In this document: piece by piece, positions 15,931-23,612 of the stretch | Layout: each line of letters starts with the position of its first letter | Numbering within the stretch: the stretch's first letter is position 1 | DNA from: CAZFYZ01 sp964523735 | GTDB taxonomy: Bacteria; Armatimonadota; UBA5829 | Length of the DNA stretch: 24,684 nt | Assembly (NCBI GenBank): GCA_964523735.1 | Contig: CAZFYZ010000053.1 | Coordinates: 1 to 24,684 of the forward strand | Reading direction: 5' to 3' | The notes under the pieces: model-generated | Told to the model about the DNA's origin: nothing | Seen by the model: the letters and a program-made list of their open reading frames with translations, nothing else | The model's database searches: none | Made by a program: the position numbers and the translations under genes

Positions 15931-17082
15931 ATGACCGTTCCATCGACCAGAGTGGTAACTGATCTTTCGAAAGTCGAGCAAACGCTGGCTGAACTCTACG
16001 CATCAGCGACGGAGGAGGCCGGCCCCAACACTGCACCTGTTATCCGCACGGTGCTGGCGAACCTCGTGGTCTACGCCTGCGGCGATCGAGAGGCGGACGA
16101 GGTCACCAACATAATTGCCGCGGTCACCGGCAGCCATCCGTGCAGGGCAATAATCGTTCAGAGCACGTCGGATGGGGTAACTGACGCAAGAGGATCGGTG
16201 TCGGCCGTGTGCGCTGTAACCGGCCGCAGCGATCGTCAGCTCTGCGGGGAGATCATCAGCCTCAGCACACCACCGGGCGTCAGTTCAGCCGGTCTGGTGC
16301 TGCCCCTCTTGGTAGCTGACGTTCCGGTCTATCTGTGGGCGCCGTGTGAAGGCGCGTTCGAGATCGAGGGCTTCGTCAACCTGATGCGCGAGGCCGACCA
16401 CGTGATTGTAGACTCGCGCCGATTCCACGACCTCAAGCTCGGACTCGAGAGGGCGATGTCCGTCTGCCGGGCAAGCGACCACAGGTGTCTTGCGCATGAT
16501 CTGGGTTGGTACGCGCTGCTGCCGTGGCGGGAGATGATCGCGCAGCACTTCGACCCGCCGGTCTTTCGCGAGCGGCTTGAGAGGCTGACGAGAATCGCAA
16601 TTCAGGTCGCCGCCAGTTCGGAATCACCCTATCCCCCAGCGGCAGCGCTGCTGATAGCTGGATGGCTCATCAAGCGCCTGGGTTTGGTGTTTGACTCCTC
16701 ATGGCCTTGCCAAGACGGCTGGTGGATCGACACCACTCAATGCGCCCAATCCTCGAGCGCAACTCCGCTGGCTCGGCCTGTTGAAGTCGTGATGTCCCCG
16801 GTCCAGTCCTCGGCCCCCGCCGGCTCGCTCATCTCAGTCACCATCCAGGCCGGAGACAATGGGGAAACCGCGACATTCGTCACCAAAGCCGATTCCGCGG
16901 GCGAGGTAACCGCGTCCATGAAGTGCGAAGGCATCTGCCTGCCCCCACAAGTCCTGGAACTAGCCCACACCTCCGGCGCCTCCCTCCTCCACCAAGCCCT
17001 CGATTCGACAACGAGGGATGAGATCTACTATGAAACCCTCGGTGTTGCGTTGGAGATCGTCTCCCGCCTGCCGGCTTCCTAA
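15931..17082 (+). CDS. opcA: Glucose-6-phosphate dehydrogenase assembly protein OpcA
   Basis: OpcA is an allosteric assembly factor that activates G6PDH, best known in cyanobacteria and actinobacteria, and is usually encoded beside zwf. The 383-residue protein has the family segments VVYACGDREADEV, ITGSHPCRAIIV-like AAVTGSHPCRAIIV, and LVLPLLVADVPVYLWAPCEG followed by DHVIVDSRRFHDL. The C-terminal half (about 200-383) is the usual less conserved part. I chose ATG 15931 because GGAGG (15918-15922) lies eight bases upstream; ATG 15913 would overlap zwf. The two-base gap to zwf implies one transcript and coupled translation. Confidence 0.93.
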   Translation: MTVPSTRVVTDLSKVEQTLAELYASATEEAGPNTAPVIRTVLANLVVYACGDREADEVTNIIAAVTGSHPCRAIIVQSTSDGVTDARGSVSAVCAVTGRSDRQLCGEIISLSTPPGVSSAGLVLPLLVADVPVYLWAPCEGAFEIEGFVNLMREADHVIVDSRRFHDLKLGLERAMSVCRASDHRCLAHDLGWYALLPWREMIAQHFDPPVFRERLERLTRIAIQVAASSESPYPPAAALLIAGWLIKRLGLVFDSSWPCQDGWWIDTTQCAQSSSATPLARPVEVVMSPVQSSAPAGSLISVTIQAGDNGETATFVTKADSAGEVTASMKCEGICLPPQVLELAHTSGASLLHQALDSTTRDEIYYETLGVALEIVSRLPAS

Positions 17083-17090
17083 GTGTTTCA

Positions 17091-17109
17091 CATCCCGTTG
17101 AAGGGGATG
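17091..17109 (+). terminator. Short hairpin after opcA
   Basis: CATCCC (17091-17096) and GGGATG (17104-17109) form a 6-bp stem with a 7-base loop, eight bases after the opcA stop. No T-run follows, so intrinsic termination is doubtful; it could still mark the operon end. Confidence 0.25.
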
Positions 17110-17214
17110 GGGGCTATCAGCGTGAAGAGGATTGGCGACGGCCAACTGATCATGCTGGGTGCTCTGCCGCAGCCGGAGGAAGAACCAGACGATCGACTAG
17201 CTGTTCGAGCTTGA
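17107..17214 (+). CDS. Possible 35-codon ORF before the URO-D-like gene
   Basis: A short frame (MGAISVKRIGDGQLIMLGAL and onward, ending DDRLAVRA) ends 19 bases before the next gene. AAGGGG directly touches the ATG, which is too close for a good ribosome binding site; GTG 17122 has better spacing. No homology is recognised. It could be a leader peptide, a degenerate gene end or chance. Confidence 0.15.
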   Translation: MGAISVKRIGDGQLIMLGALPQPEEEPDDRLAVRA

Positions 17215-17233
17215 CAGGGGGGAAGAAACACCA

Positions 17234-18382
17234 ATGACACCACGCGAGCGTATGCTCAGAGTAATGCACCGGCAGATGCCGGATCGGGTGCCCGTTATGC
17301 CCGGGTTCGGGTCCTGGTATGCCAGCCGGATATTCGGCGGCGACGTCTTCGATGTAGAGGAGGGCAGGCTGGAGCCCGGCAAGATGGCCGCGGAGCTTAC
17401 TCGCAAGTACGGCTGCGAGATGTGGTATTGGGACTGCTACGGTGATGACATCCCCGAGGTCTGGAGCAACAGGCAGATCGTTGACCAGACCGTCACAAAG
17501 GAAGTCCTCGACGACGACAACTACATTTCCACTCATACCACCACCACTCCCTCGGGGACAGTCAGTGCGACCATCCACCACGGCCGAATCAACCAGCCGC
17601 ACGCCATGGCGGGGCTGATCAAGGACCCGGAGAGGGATTGGCCGGTTGTGCGCGATTCGTGGGGCAACGAGTGGAAGTGGGGCGACCGCACGAGCTTGTC
17701 TGACGTGCCACCCGAGGACCTGGAACTGGGGGTCACCAGCTTCGCGTATGCGCTGCCGGTAGATACCTGGGTTGGGCTGCGCTGCGACACGGGCTCGGCG
17801 ATCGTGGATCTTTACGACGATCTGCCTTGTCTTGGGGAGGCATTCGGGATCCACGAGAGTATGTCCGTTCAGAAGCTGGAGGCGCGGCTCAAGATCGATC
17901 CGCTTCCCGATATGGTCATTCTGGGTGGGTCCAGTTCCTCGCTCAGCGTGATCTCCCCGGACATCTACCGGCGCTACAACTTGGACTATATCAACAAGAT
18001 CACTGATCTGGCGCACACAAAGGGCGTGCCCGTGATGATCCATCATTGCGGCAGGTCCAGGGCGTTGGTGGACATTGTAGCGAACGAGACCAATGTCGAT
18101 ATCCAGCACCCACTCGAGCCCCCACCCGGTGGGGATTGCGACCTGGCCGAGGTCAAGAGGAAGTACGGCAGGCGACTCGTCCTGAACGGCAACCTCAATA
18201 CTTTCCATCTGATGCTGAAGGGGACTCCTGCGCAAGTGAAAGAAGCCGCGCGCAAGGCGATCGAGGATGCAGCGGAGGGGGGGATGTTCATTCTCTGCAC
18301 CGGCGACCAACTTGGCCGCGACACGCCGGAAGAGAATATCATGGCGATGGTCGAGGCCGCGCACGAGTACGGTGTGTACTGA
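17234..18382 (+). CDS. URO-D/MtaA-like (uroporphyrinogen decarboxylase family) protein
   Basis: This 382-residue protein belongs to the URO-D superfamily, which includes uroporphyrinogen decarboxylase and the zinc-dependent methyltransferases MtaA and CmuA. The N-terminus TPRERMLRVMHRQMPDRVPVMP is the family's usual opening. The barrel has VPVMIHHCGRSRALVDIV (H270, H271, C272), a histidine/cysteine site resembling the metal-binding motif of the methyltransferase branch. The C-terminus carries VLNGNLNTFHLMLKGTPAQVKE and GGMFILCTGDQL. True heme-pathway HemE is shorter and has a different N-terminal motif, so haem synthesis is unlikely. GGGGGGAAG precedes the ATG. Its stop overlaps the next start (TGATG), so it is probably cotranslated with the glycosidase; the substrate is unknown. 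Confidence 0.85.
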   Translation: MTPRERMLRVMHRQMPDRVPVMPGFGSWYASRIFGGDVFDVEEGRLEPGKMAAELTRKYGCEMWYWDCYGDDIPEVWSNRQIVDQTVTKEVLDDDNYISTHTTTTPSGTVSATIHHGRINQPHAMAGLIKDPERDWPVVRDSWGNEWKWGDRTSLSDVPPEDLELGVTSFAYALPVDTWVGLRCDTGSAIVDLYDDLPCLGEAFGIHESMSVQKLEARLKIDPLPDMVILGGSSSSLSVISPDIYRRYNLDYINKITDLAHTKGVPVMIHHCGRSRALVDIVANETNVDIQHPLEPPPGGDCDLAEVKRKYGRRLVLNGNLNTFHLMLKGTPAQVKEAARKAIEDAAEGGMFILCTGDQLGRDTPEENIMAMVEAAHEYGVY

Positions 18383-21213
18383 TGCTGCATATCGTCTGGC
18401 CCCGGCAGTTGGCATCCGTTGTTTCGGCGACGCCCCGTCCCGAAACGTCAGGGTCCCGAGACAACGATTACATCCTTGAGAACCTCGCGCCGGAAGGCTG
18501 GGCGCAGATCCAGGATGGGCTCTCGCGCGGCGATGACCTGATCGTGATCGGCATCCCGCCAGAGGAGCAGCTCAAATGGTTCTGGCTGGAGGCATACGAT
18601 CCAGAGGCCGGAGTGCTCTCGGCTATGCCGAGTCTGTCCACGCCATTCGACCTTCCCGACCTGACTGCAAAGCCTGCTTCCTGCCGTGGCACGGCCTGGA
18701 AGCCGCCCAAGCCTATCGTCTTCCACGGAGTCGATGAAGAGCCGAGGGCTGATCTCGTGCCGCTGTATGAGGCCGTGGACCAGTTCGGGGAGGCGGTCGC
18801 CTGGCCGGCGGTGATGATCCGGCATACCGCACCCACGCTGATGGGCGGTCGGTTCGGGGGAGGGCGATGGTGCTTCTTCCTCTGGGATGAGCCGCTGGGG
18901 GCGTTTGATCTCGAGGGGTGGCGGCAGATCATCGATTCAGTCACGGACTACCTCGACACCGGCGTTCAGATAACGAAGCTTTCCCCCACGTATGCCTCCT
19001 ATCAGGCGAGTGAACCCGTCGCCATTGGGGCAACGCTCCTCAACCGGAATCCCAGGGTGGCATCTGCGATCTTGAGGGCGGAGGCAGTCGGACCGGATGG
19101 CGAGATCAGGACCATCGGCATCCGGCGCTACTACCTCAGCGCAGGCGAGCAGCTTAATGTAAGACTGGACTGGCAGGCGCCCGATTCCCCAGGCCTCTGG
19201 CGCATCCGAGCAAAGCTGTACCTGGAGGACTATTTGGCCTGCGGCCTGGGGCGTGAGGATGAGGCGCGATATGTCGAGTCATCCGAATGCGGTATCGTCG
19301 TCACCGGCGGCGGATGGCCCGCCTCGACTGGAATGGGCGTCGAGGGAGCGAGGATAACGCTCGACGGCAGGGCCGGGTTCTGGACCGGGACGCACTACTA
19401 CCCCTCCAGCGCGTGGTGGGACTGGCTCTGGCGCGACTTGAGCGTGACGACGATGGATCGGGACCTCGCAGCTATGCGGCGGAGCGGTCTGCGTTGGGTG
19501 CGGCTGTGGATCGACCCGGAGCTGGACGAGACATCGCTCCGGGCCATGGACGCGGCCATTCACCTCTGCGGGGTGCACGGGCTGGTGCCGATCGTCACGA
19601 TCTTCACCCAATGGGCGCGGTGGCTCTCTTTTACCAACGAGCGGGGCGAGTGGGTGCGGTTCCAGTTCATGGGCTGGCGCGATCAGAACGTCTACAGCGT
19701 CTCCCTAATGGATATGGCGCTGCAGCAAGAGTACGTCGGTGTCTTGGCGCGGCAGTGGAAAGACGTGCCGAATGTGGTCTGGAATCTCTCGAACGAGAAC
19801 TATCTGGTCGCGCCGGATGAGAGCCAGATGGACCCCGATCTCGCCGCGCTGCCTGGTCTGCCCGAGTCAGAGCCCGCAAGATCTCAGGCGCTCACATGCG
19901 AGTGGGCAAGTCGCCTGATCACGGCACTGCGCGGCAACGGGGCGATGCAGCCGGTCTCCACGGGCTACACATTCCCCCAGAGCGGTGGCACATACGCCAC
20001 GAACGCTGTCGGCGAGATCGTCCCCTGGCATGACTACGGCAGCCCGGCCGAGATGGGCAAGCACCTGCTGTGCCTGGAACCGACCTGCCGGAACCAGCCG
20101 ATGATCCTCGAGGAGTTCGCCGCCTGCAATGAGGAGATCATGTATCAGGCTCTCGCGGGCCACGCCCAGCTCGCGTGTTCCTACGAGTGGGGAATCAGCC
20201 GCCTCGCCCCCGCGCTGCCCTATGTCCCCACGCCCATCAAGGACTGCTCTCGTGTGGAAGATCCCGATGATCGCTGGTTCGGCGGGGTGATGGGCGAGGC
20301 CAGGACCTGGCCCGACGAGTCGATGGGGCTGGCGCCGTGGGCCGGGGGATTCTACTATGGCACGATCCGGCACGGCACGCCATTTGCCAAGCCGATGATG
20401 CGGCCGATGGCGCATGTGGCTCTGCTCGAAGACTGCGCGGGCTATGTACCCGCCAAGCATAGCGTTTACGTCATGATGCCGCTGGAGTTTGGCGAGAGGA
20501 AGCCATTCGAGGGCTGGCCGCGCAAGCTCGCCCGAGCCGAGGCACTGATCGACGAACTGTGGGGCCTCGGCGTGATATTCGGCGTATGGCAGGAGGATCA
20601 CTGGCAGACGCTGCCGGAGTCCACGCGTATGGTGATCTTCCCCTGCGAGGACCGCGACAGGCCGGAGGCCCGGCGAATGGTCGAGGCTTGGCAGTCACGT
20701 GGGATCGAAATCTGGATGGGCGATGACCAGGGATGGAAGCGGTCCTCTCACCTGAAGCGAGTTGAGGTCACGGCAGGCGCACAGGTTAAGGTGGCGTGTC
20801 GTGATCTCCAGGATGGCGCGCTGTACGTGCTGTGGTCTGAGGGGCTGACGGCCGTGGCGATGCAGGTTGGCGATCACCGGGTCGATATGGGGCTGGATCG
20901 CTTTGGGCTGGTGATGGTCCGGAACGAGCAGGTTAGTCTGATTGAGGGCGCGGGTGAGATTCGGTTAGATGGCAAGCGGTTCTGCACAGTCGATGGCAGC
21001 CGGGTGATGATCAGATCCGCCGACGGTTCCGACGTGCGGCAAACGCCCGAACTACTGATATCGGCGGTAGGCCAGGCGAACGTCGAGTTCGCTCGCAAGC
21101 CCGTGAAGGCGGAGGCACTGAGAGACACACGACGATATGAGCTGCCGGTTGGGGATGCGCTGGCGATCGACCAGGCGCTGTCAGGCTACGTGATCGACCT
21201 CCACTTCGACTGA
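18382..21213 (+). CDS. Large clan GH-A-like glycoside hydrolase
   Basis: A 943-residue putative glycosidase. An N-terminal region (about 1-190) and a beta-sandwich (about 195-290) precede a TIM barrel (about 330-620). The barrel has the acid/base candidate in VVWNLSNEN (E472) and the nucleophile candidate in PMILEEFA (E577/E578, E578 preferred), the pattern of clan GH-A retaining enzymes. A segment after the barrel (about 680-800; YVMMPLEFGERKPFEGWPR, then MVIFPCEDRDRPEARRMVEAW) resembles the GATase1-like trimerisation domain of GH42 beta-galactosidases. The C-terminus is a beta-rich tail. No signal peptide is visible, so it is probably cytoplasmic. The start overlaps the URO-D-like gene's stop by one base. 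I cannot assign a GH family or a substrate. Confidence 0.8.
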   Translation: MLHIVWPRQLASVVSATPRPETSGSRDNDYILENLAPEGWAQIQDGLSRGDDLIVIGIPPEEQLKWFWLEAYDPEAGVLSAMPSLSTPFDLPDLTAKPASCRGTAWKPPKPIVFHGVDEEPRADLVPLYEAVDQFGEAVAWPAVMIRHTAPTLMGGRFGGGRWCFFLWDEPLGAFDLEGWRQIIDSVTDYLDTGVQITKLSPTYASYQASEPVAIGATLLNRNPRVASAILRAEAVGPDGEIRTIGIRRYYLSAGEQLNVRLDWQAPDSPGLWRIRAKLYLEDYLACGLGREDEARYVESSECGIVVTGGGWPASTGMGVEGARITLDGRAGFWTGTHYYPSSAWWDWLWRDLSVTTMDRDLAAMRRSGLRWVRLWIDPELDETSLRAMDAAIHLCGVHGLVPIVTIFTQWARWLSFTNERGEWVRFQFMGWRDQNVYSVSLMDMALQQEYVGVLARQWKDVPNVVWNLSNENYLVAPDESQMDPDLAALPGLPESEPARSQALTCEWASRLITALRGNGAMQPVSTGYTFPQSGGTYATNAVGEIVPWHDYGSPAEMGKHLLCLEPTCRNQPMILEEFAACNEEIMYQALAGHAQLACSYEWGISRLAPALPYVPTPIKDCSRVEDPDDRWFGGVMGEARTWPDESMGLAPWAGGFYYGTIRHGTPFAKPMMRPMAHVALLEDCAGYVPAKHSVYVMMPLEFGERKPFEGWPRKLARAEALIDELWGLGVIFGVWQEDHWQTLPESTRMVIFPCEDRDRPEARRMVEAWQSRGIEIWMGDDQGWKRSSHLKRVEVTAGAQVKVACRDLQDGALYVLWSEGLTAVAMQVGDHRVDMGLDRFGLVMVRNEQVSLIEGAGEIRLDGKRFCTVDGSRVMIRSADGSDVRQTPELLISAVGQANVEFARKPVKAEALRDTRRYELPVGDALAIDQALSGYVIDLHFD

Positions 21214-21274
21214 AGTTGGTGCAGTCAGGTCACAGACGATGAACTGCGGGCCGCTCCGCCAGTTGCGCACCCTT

Positions 21275-21293
21275 CGTCCTTCGACGGGCTCAG
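21275..21293. repeat. 19-mer dispersed repeat, first copy
   Basis: CGTCCTTCGACGGGCTCAG, in the 124-base gap between the glycosidase stop and the hslU stop. Its complement matches 18 of 19 bases at 23574-23592. CAGGATGCTCAGGATGG follows as a short tandem. The two neighbouring genes converge here and I see no intrinsic terminator. Confidence 0.6.
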
Positions 21294-21337
21294 GATGCTC
21301 AGGATGGCGACTGGCTTCGCTGCGTGGGTTGGATGCC

Positions 21338-22822
21338 CTACAGTATGTACCTGCTCAGATCCTCGTCCTTCACCACATCCGCCAACCTCTCGCGGACGAA
21401 GGCGGCGTCGATGGTGATGTGGTTCTCTTCCACGTCCGGGGCGGAGAAGGAGATGTCCTCGAGGAGGCGCTCCATCACGGTCTGGAGGCGGCGGGCGCCT
21501 ATGTTCTCCATCGAGGAGTTCACCTGAGCGGCGATCCTGGCGATCTCGAGGATCCCGTCCTCGGTGAAGTCGAGGTCCACACCCTCGCAGGCCAGGAGCG
21601 CGATGTACTGCTTGACGAGTGCGTTCTGAGGCTCGGTGAGGATGCGGACGAAGTCGCCCTCGTTGAGGCTGTCGAGTTCCACGCGGATGGGGAGGCGGCC
21701 CTGAAGCTCGGGGATCAGGTCGGATGGTTTGGAGACGTGGAACGCCCCCGCAGCCACGAACAGGATGTGCTGAGTTGAGACCGGTCCGAACTTGGTCATC
21801 ACCGTCGAGCCCTCGATGATCGGCAGGATGTCGCGCTGGACGCCCTCGCGCGAGACCTGCGGCCCGCCCTCTTTCTCACGGCCCGCGATCTTGTCCATCT
21901 CATCGACAAAGATGATCCCGTCTTGCTCCGTGCGTTCGATCGCCTCGCGCTGAATCGCTTCCTGGTCGAGCATCGAACGCGCCTCTTCGTCGGCCAGTAT
22001 CTCTTTCGCCTCGCGGACAGTCACCTGCCTGCGCTTGTGTCGCTTGGGGAAGAGGTTTCCGAGCATGCCGGACATGTCCATGCCCATCTCCTCGAGCCCC
22101 TGCTGGCCGAAGACCTGAAAGTGAGGCATCGACTGCTCCTCGACCTCGATGGTGATCTCGCGGTCGTCAAGCTCGCCCGCCAAAAGCTGCGCCTTGAGCC
22201 GCTCGCGGATGCGTTCCTTGCGCTCGGCCTGGTCGCGGCTATACTCGTCGGTTGGCTCGGCGTCTTCTTGCGCTGGCTCAGCCTGCGGAACGGGGGGAGG
22301 ATTGCCCGTGCCCGGGAAGAGATAGCCCATCGCCGACTGCAGTGACTCCGCCCACTGCTTAGGGACCATCTGAGCCTGTCCGCCAAATCCCTTCCGCGCC
22401 GGGGGCTCCATGATGTCGAGAATCTGACCGATGGCGCGTTCCTGGGCGATCGGTCGTACTTCCTCGATCTTCTCCGACTCGACCATCGCAACCGCGCGCT
22501 GGACGAGGTCGCGGACCATAGAGTCGACGTCCCTGCCGACATACCCGACCTCGGTGAACTTGGTTGCCTCGACTTTCACGAAGGGCGCTCCGGCGAGGTT
22601 GGCGAGCCTGCGGGCGATCTCTGTCTTGCCGACGCCCGTCGGGCCCATCATGAGGATGTTCTTCGGGATCACTTCCTCGCGCAGGTCCTCCGAAAGCTGT
22701 CGGCGGCGAAACCTGTTGCGCAGAGCCACCGCAACCGCCTTCTTCGCCTTCTCCTGCCCGACGATATACTTATCCAACTCCGCCACGATCTGTTTTGGAG
22801 TGAGTTCTTGCTTATCTTTCAA
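21338..22822 (-). CDS. hslU: HslU ATPase of the HslVU protease
   Basis: HslU is the AAA+ unfoldase that feeds proteins into the HslV peptidase. In the 494 residues I see Walker A GPTGVGKT (60-67), the pore motif GYVG (93-96), Walker B IIFVDE (303-308) followed by MDKIA, and SREGVQRDILPIIEG. The C-terminal SRYIL is the tail that docks into HslV. The I domain (about 110-270) is somewhat long and has a Pro/Glu-rich loop (PPPVPQAEPAQEDAEP), making the protein a little larger than the usual 440-470. The start is TTG with GAGGT six bases upstream. The gene lies downstream of hslV on the same strand. Confidence 0.97.
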   Translation of the reverse strand: MKDKQELTPKQIVAELDKYIVGQEKAKKAVAVALRNRFRRRQLSEDLREEVIPKNILMMGPTGVGKTEIARRLANLAGAPFVKVEATKFTEVGYVGRDVDSMVRDLVQRAVAMVESEKIEEVRPIAQERAIGQILDIMEPPARKGFGGQAQMVPKQWAESLQSAMGYLFPGTGNPPPVPQAEPAQEDAEPTDEYSRDQAERKERIRERLKAQLLAGELDDREITIEVEEQSMPHFQVFGQQGLEEMGMDMSGMLGNLFPKRHKRRQVTVREAKEILADEEARSMLDQEAIQREAIERTEQDGIIFVDEMDKIAGREKEGGPQVSREGVQRDILPIIEGSTVMTKFGPVSTQHILFVAAGAFHVSKPSDLIPELQGRLPIRVELDSLNEGDFVRILTEPQNALVKQYIALLACEGVDLDFTEDGILEIARIAAQVNSSMENIGARRLQTVMERLLEDISFSAPDVEENHITIDAAFVRERLADVVKDEDLSRYIL

Positions 22823-22838
22823 GTCATTACCTCTTTCG

Positions 22839-22918
22839 AGTGTACAGTGAACAGGTTGCAGGGTACAGAAGGGACCGCGAGCACGAGGGCTCTTTCTGTG
22901 ACCTGTTCACTGTACACT
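22839..22918. repeat. Inverted repeat in the hslV-hslU gap
   Basis: AGTGTACAGTGAACAGGT (22839-22856) and its exact complement ACCTGTTCACTGTACACT (22901-22918) form an 18-bp stem with a 44-base loop. The gap is 106 bases, so the stem dominates it. No T-run follows. It would fold in the hslVU mRNA and may affect the ratio of HslV to HslU. Confidence 0.75.
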
Positions 22919-22928
22919 GTTCACTTCT

Positions 22929-23453
22929 CTAAAGCTCGTCCACCGTGATCTCGTGATTCGTGTAGATGCAGATGTCGGCGGCGACGTTCATGGCCTGCTC
23001 GACGATCTCACGCGGCGACAGCTCCGTGTTCCGCAGGAGGGCTTTTGCAGCCGCTGCCGCGAAGCCTCCGCCGGAGCCTATGGCCGCGATGCCCTCATCC
23101 GGCTCAATGACTTCACCGTTACCCGATATCACCAGCAGATACTCCTGGTTGGCGACGATCATCATCGCCTCGAGCCGCCGCAGGACGCGATCTGTACGCC
23201 AGTCCTTGGCGAAGTCGACCACCGCGCGCTTGAGATTACCGTGCGCCTCGCGGAGCTTGGCCTCAAACTTGTCCGCCAGCGTCTGCGCGTCGGCTACCGA
23301 TCCCGCAAAGCCCATAAGCACTTTGTCGTCGTATAGTCTACGCACCTTGCGGGCTTTGTGTTTCATTATTGTGTTTTCGAGTGTGACCTGACCATCACCG
23401 CCGATCGCGACCTTGTCACCCTTCTTGACTGCTACTATGGTTGTTGCGTGCAT
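22929..23453 (-). CDS. hslV: HslV peptidase subunit of the HslVU protease
   Basis: HslV is the proteasome-like threonine peptidase that forms the core of HslVU. The 174-residue length is standard. The catalytic threonine is T4 in MHATTIVAVKKG, so a three-residue MHA propeptide must be removed; this HATT form is seen in several non-proteobacterial HslV. Other family stretches are GGDGQVTLENTIMKHKARKVRRL and GFAGSVADAQTL, and the C-terminal end is AADICIYTNHEITVDEL. GAGGAG is five bases before the start. The gene follows xerC with repeat copy C in the gap and is followed by hslU. Confidence 0.97.
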   Translation of the reverse strand: MHATTIVAVKKGDKVAIGGDGQVTLENTIMKHKARKVRRLYDDKVLMGFAGSVADAQTLADKFEAKLREAHGNLKRAVVDFAKDWRTDRVLRRLEAMMIVANQEYLLVISGNGEVIEPDEGIAAIGSGGGFAAAAAKALLRNTELSPREIVEQAMNVAADICIYTNHEITVDEL

Positions 23454-23463
23454 CTATGCTCCT

Positions 23464-23604
23464 CTAATCGCGAAAGCCCGAAACAGGCGAAACCCCGAAA
23501 CCGGGTTTCGGGCTTTCGCTCCTTTCGGTATTTCGCGATTAACTTCATTCCCTTCTTTCGTGCTTTCTCCGTACTGAGACCGTCGAAGGACGTGTTTTCG
23601 TGAT
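23464..23604. repeat. CGAAA-rich nested palindromic repeat, copy C
   Basis: The inner palindrome (23466-23540) has AATCGCGAAA / TTTCGCGATT ends. Within it GCGAAAGCCCGAAAC (23470-23484) pairs perfectly over 15 bp with GTTTCGGGCTTTCGC (23505-23519). A right outer arm TTTCGTGCTTTCTCC and GTGTTTTCGTGAT follows at 23556-23604, interrupted by the 19-mer CTGAGACCGTCGAAGGACG (23574-23592). The left outer arm is missing. It fills the xerC-hslV gap, and its edge touches the hslV ribosome binding site. Confidence 0.85.
23574..23592. repeat. 19-mer dispersed repeat, second copy
   Basis: CTGAGACCGTCGAAGGACG matches the complement of 21275-21293 at 18 of 19 bases. It lies inside the right outer arm of repeat copy C, breaking that arm, which implies one element was inserted into another or copied by recombination. 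Confidence 0.55.
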
Positions 23605-23612
23605 GAGAGATC

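Noticed and set aside
17211..17216. TTGACA as a -35 element for the URO-D-like gene
   Set aside because: It is a perfect hexamer but lies only 18 bases before the start codon, leaving no room for a -10 and leader; no -10 follows at the right distance.
18046..18381. N-terminal extension of the glycosidase into the URO-D-like gene
   Set aside because: It is out of frame with a clearly real gene; the TGATG junction at 18382 is a standard coupled start.
17234..18382. Heme pathway HemE (uroporphyrinogen decarboxylase)
   Set aside because: The opening and the HHC site fit the MtaA-like branch better, and no heme genes are nearby.
22819..22827. ATG-ACT-TGA two-codon frame overlapping the hslU TTG start
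   Set aside because: The ATG is only one base from GAGGT, too close to be used; it is probably chance.
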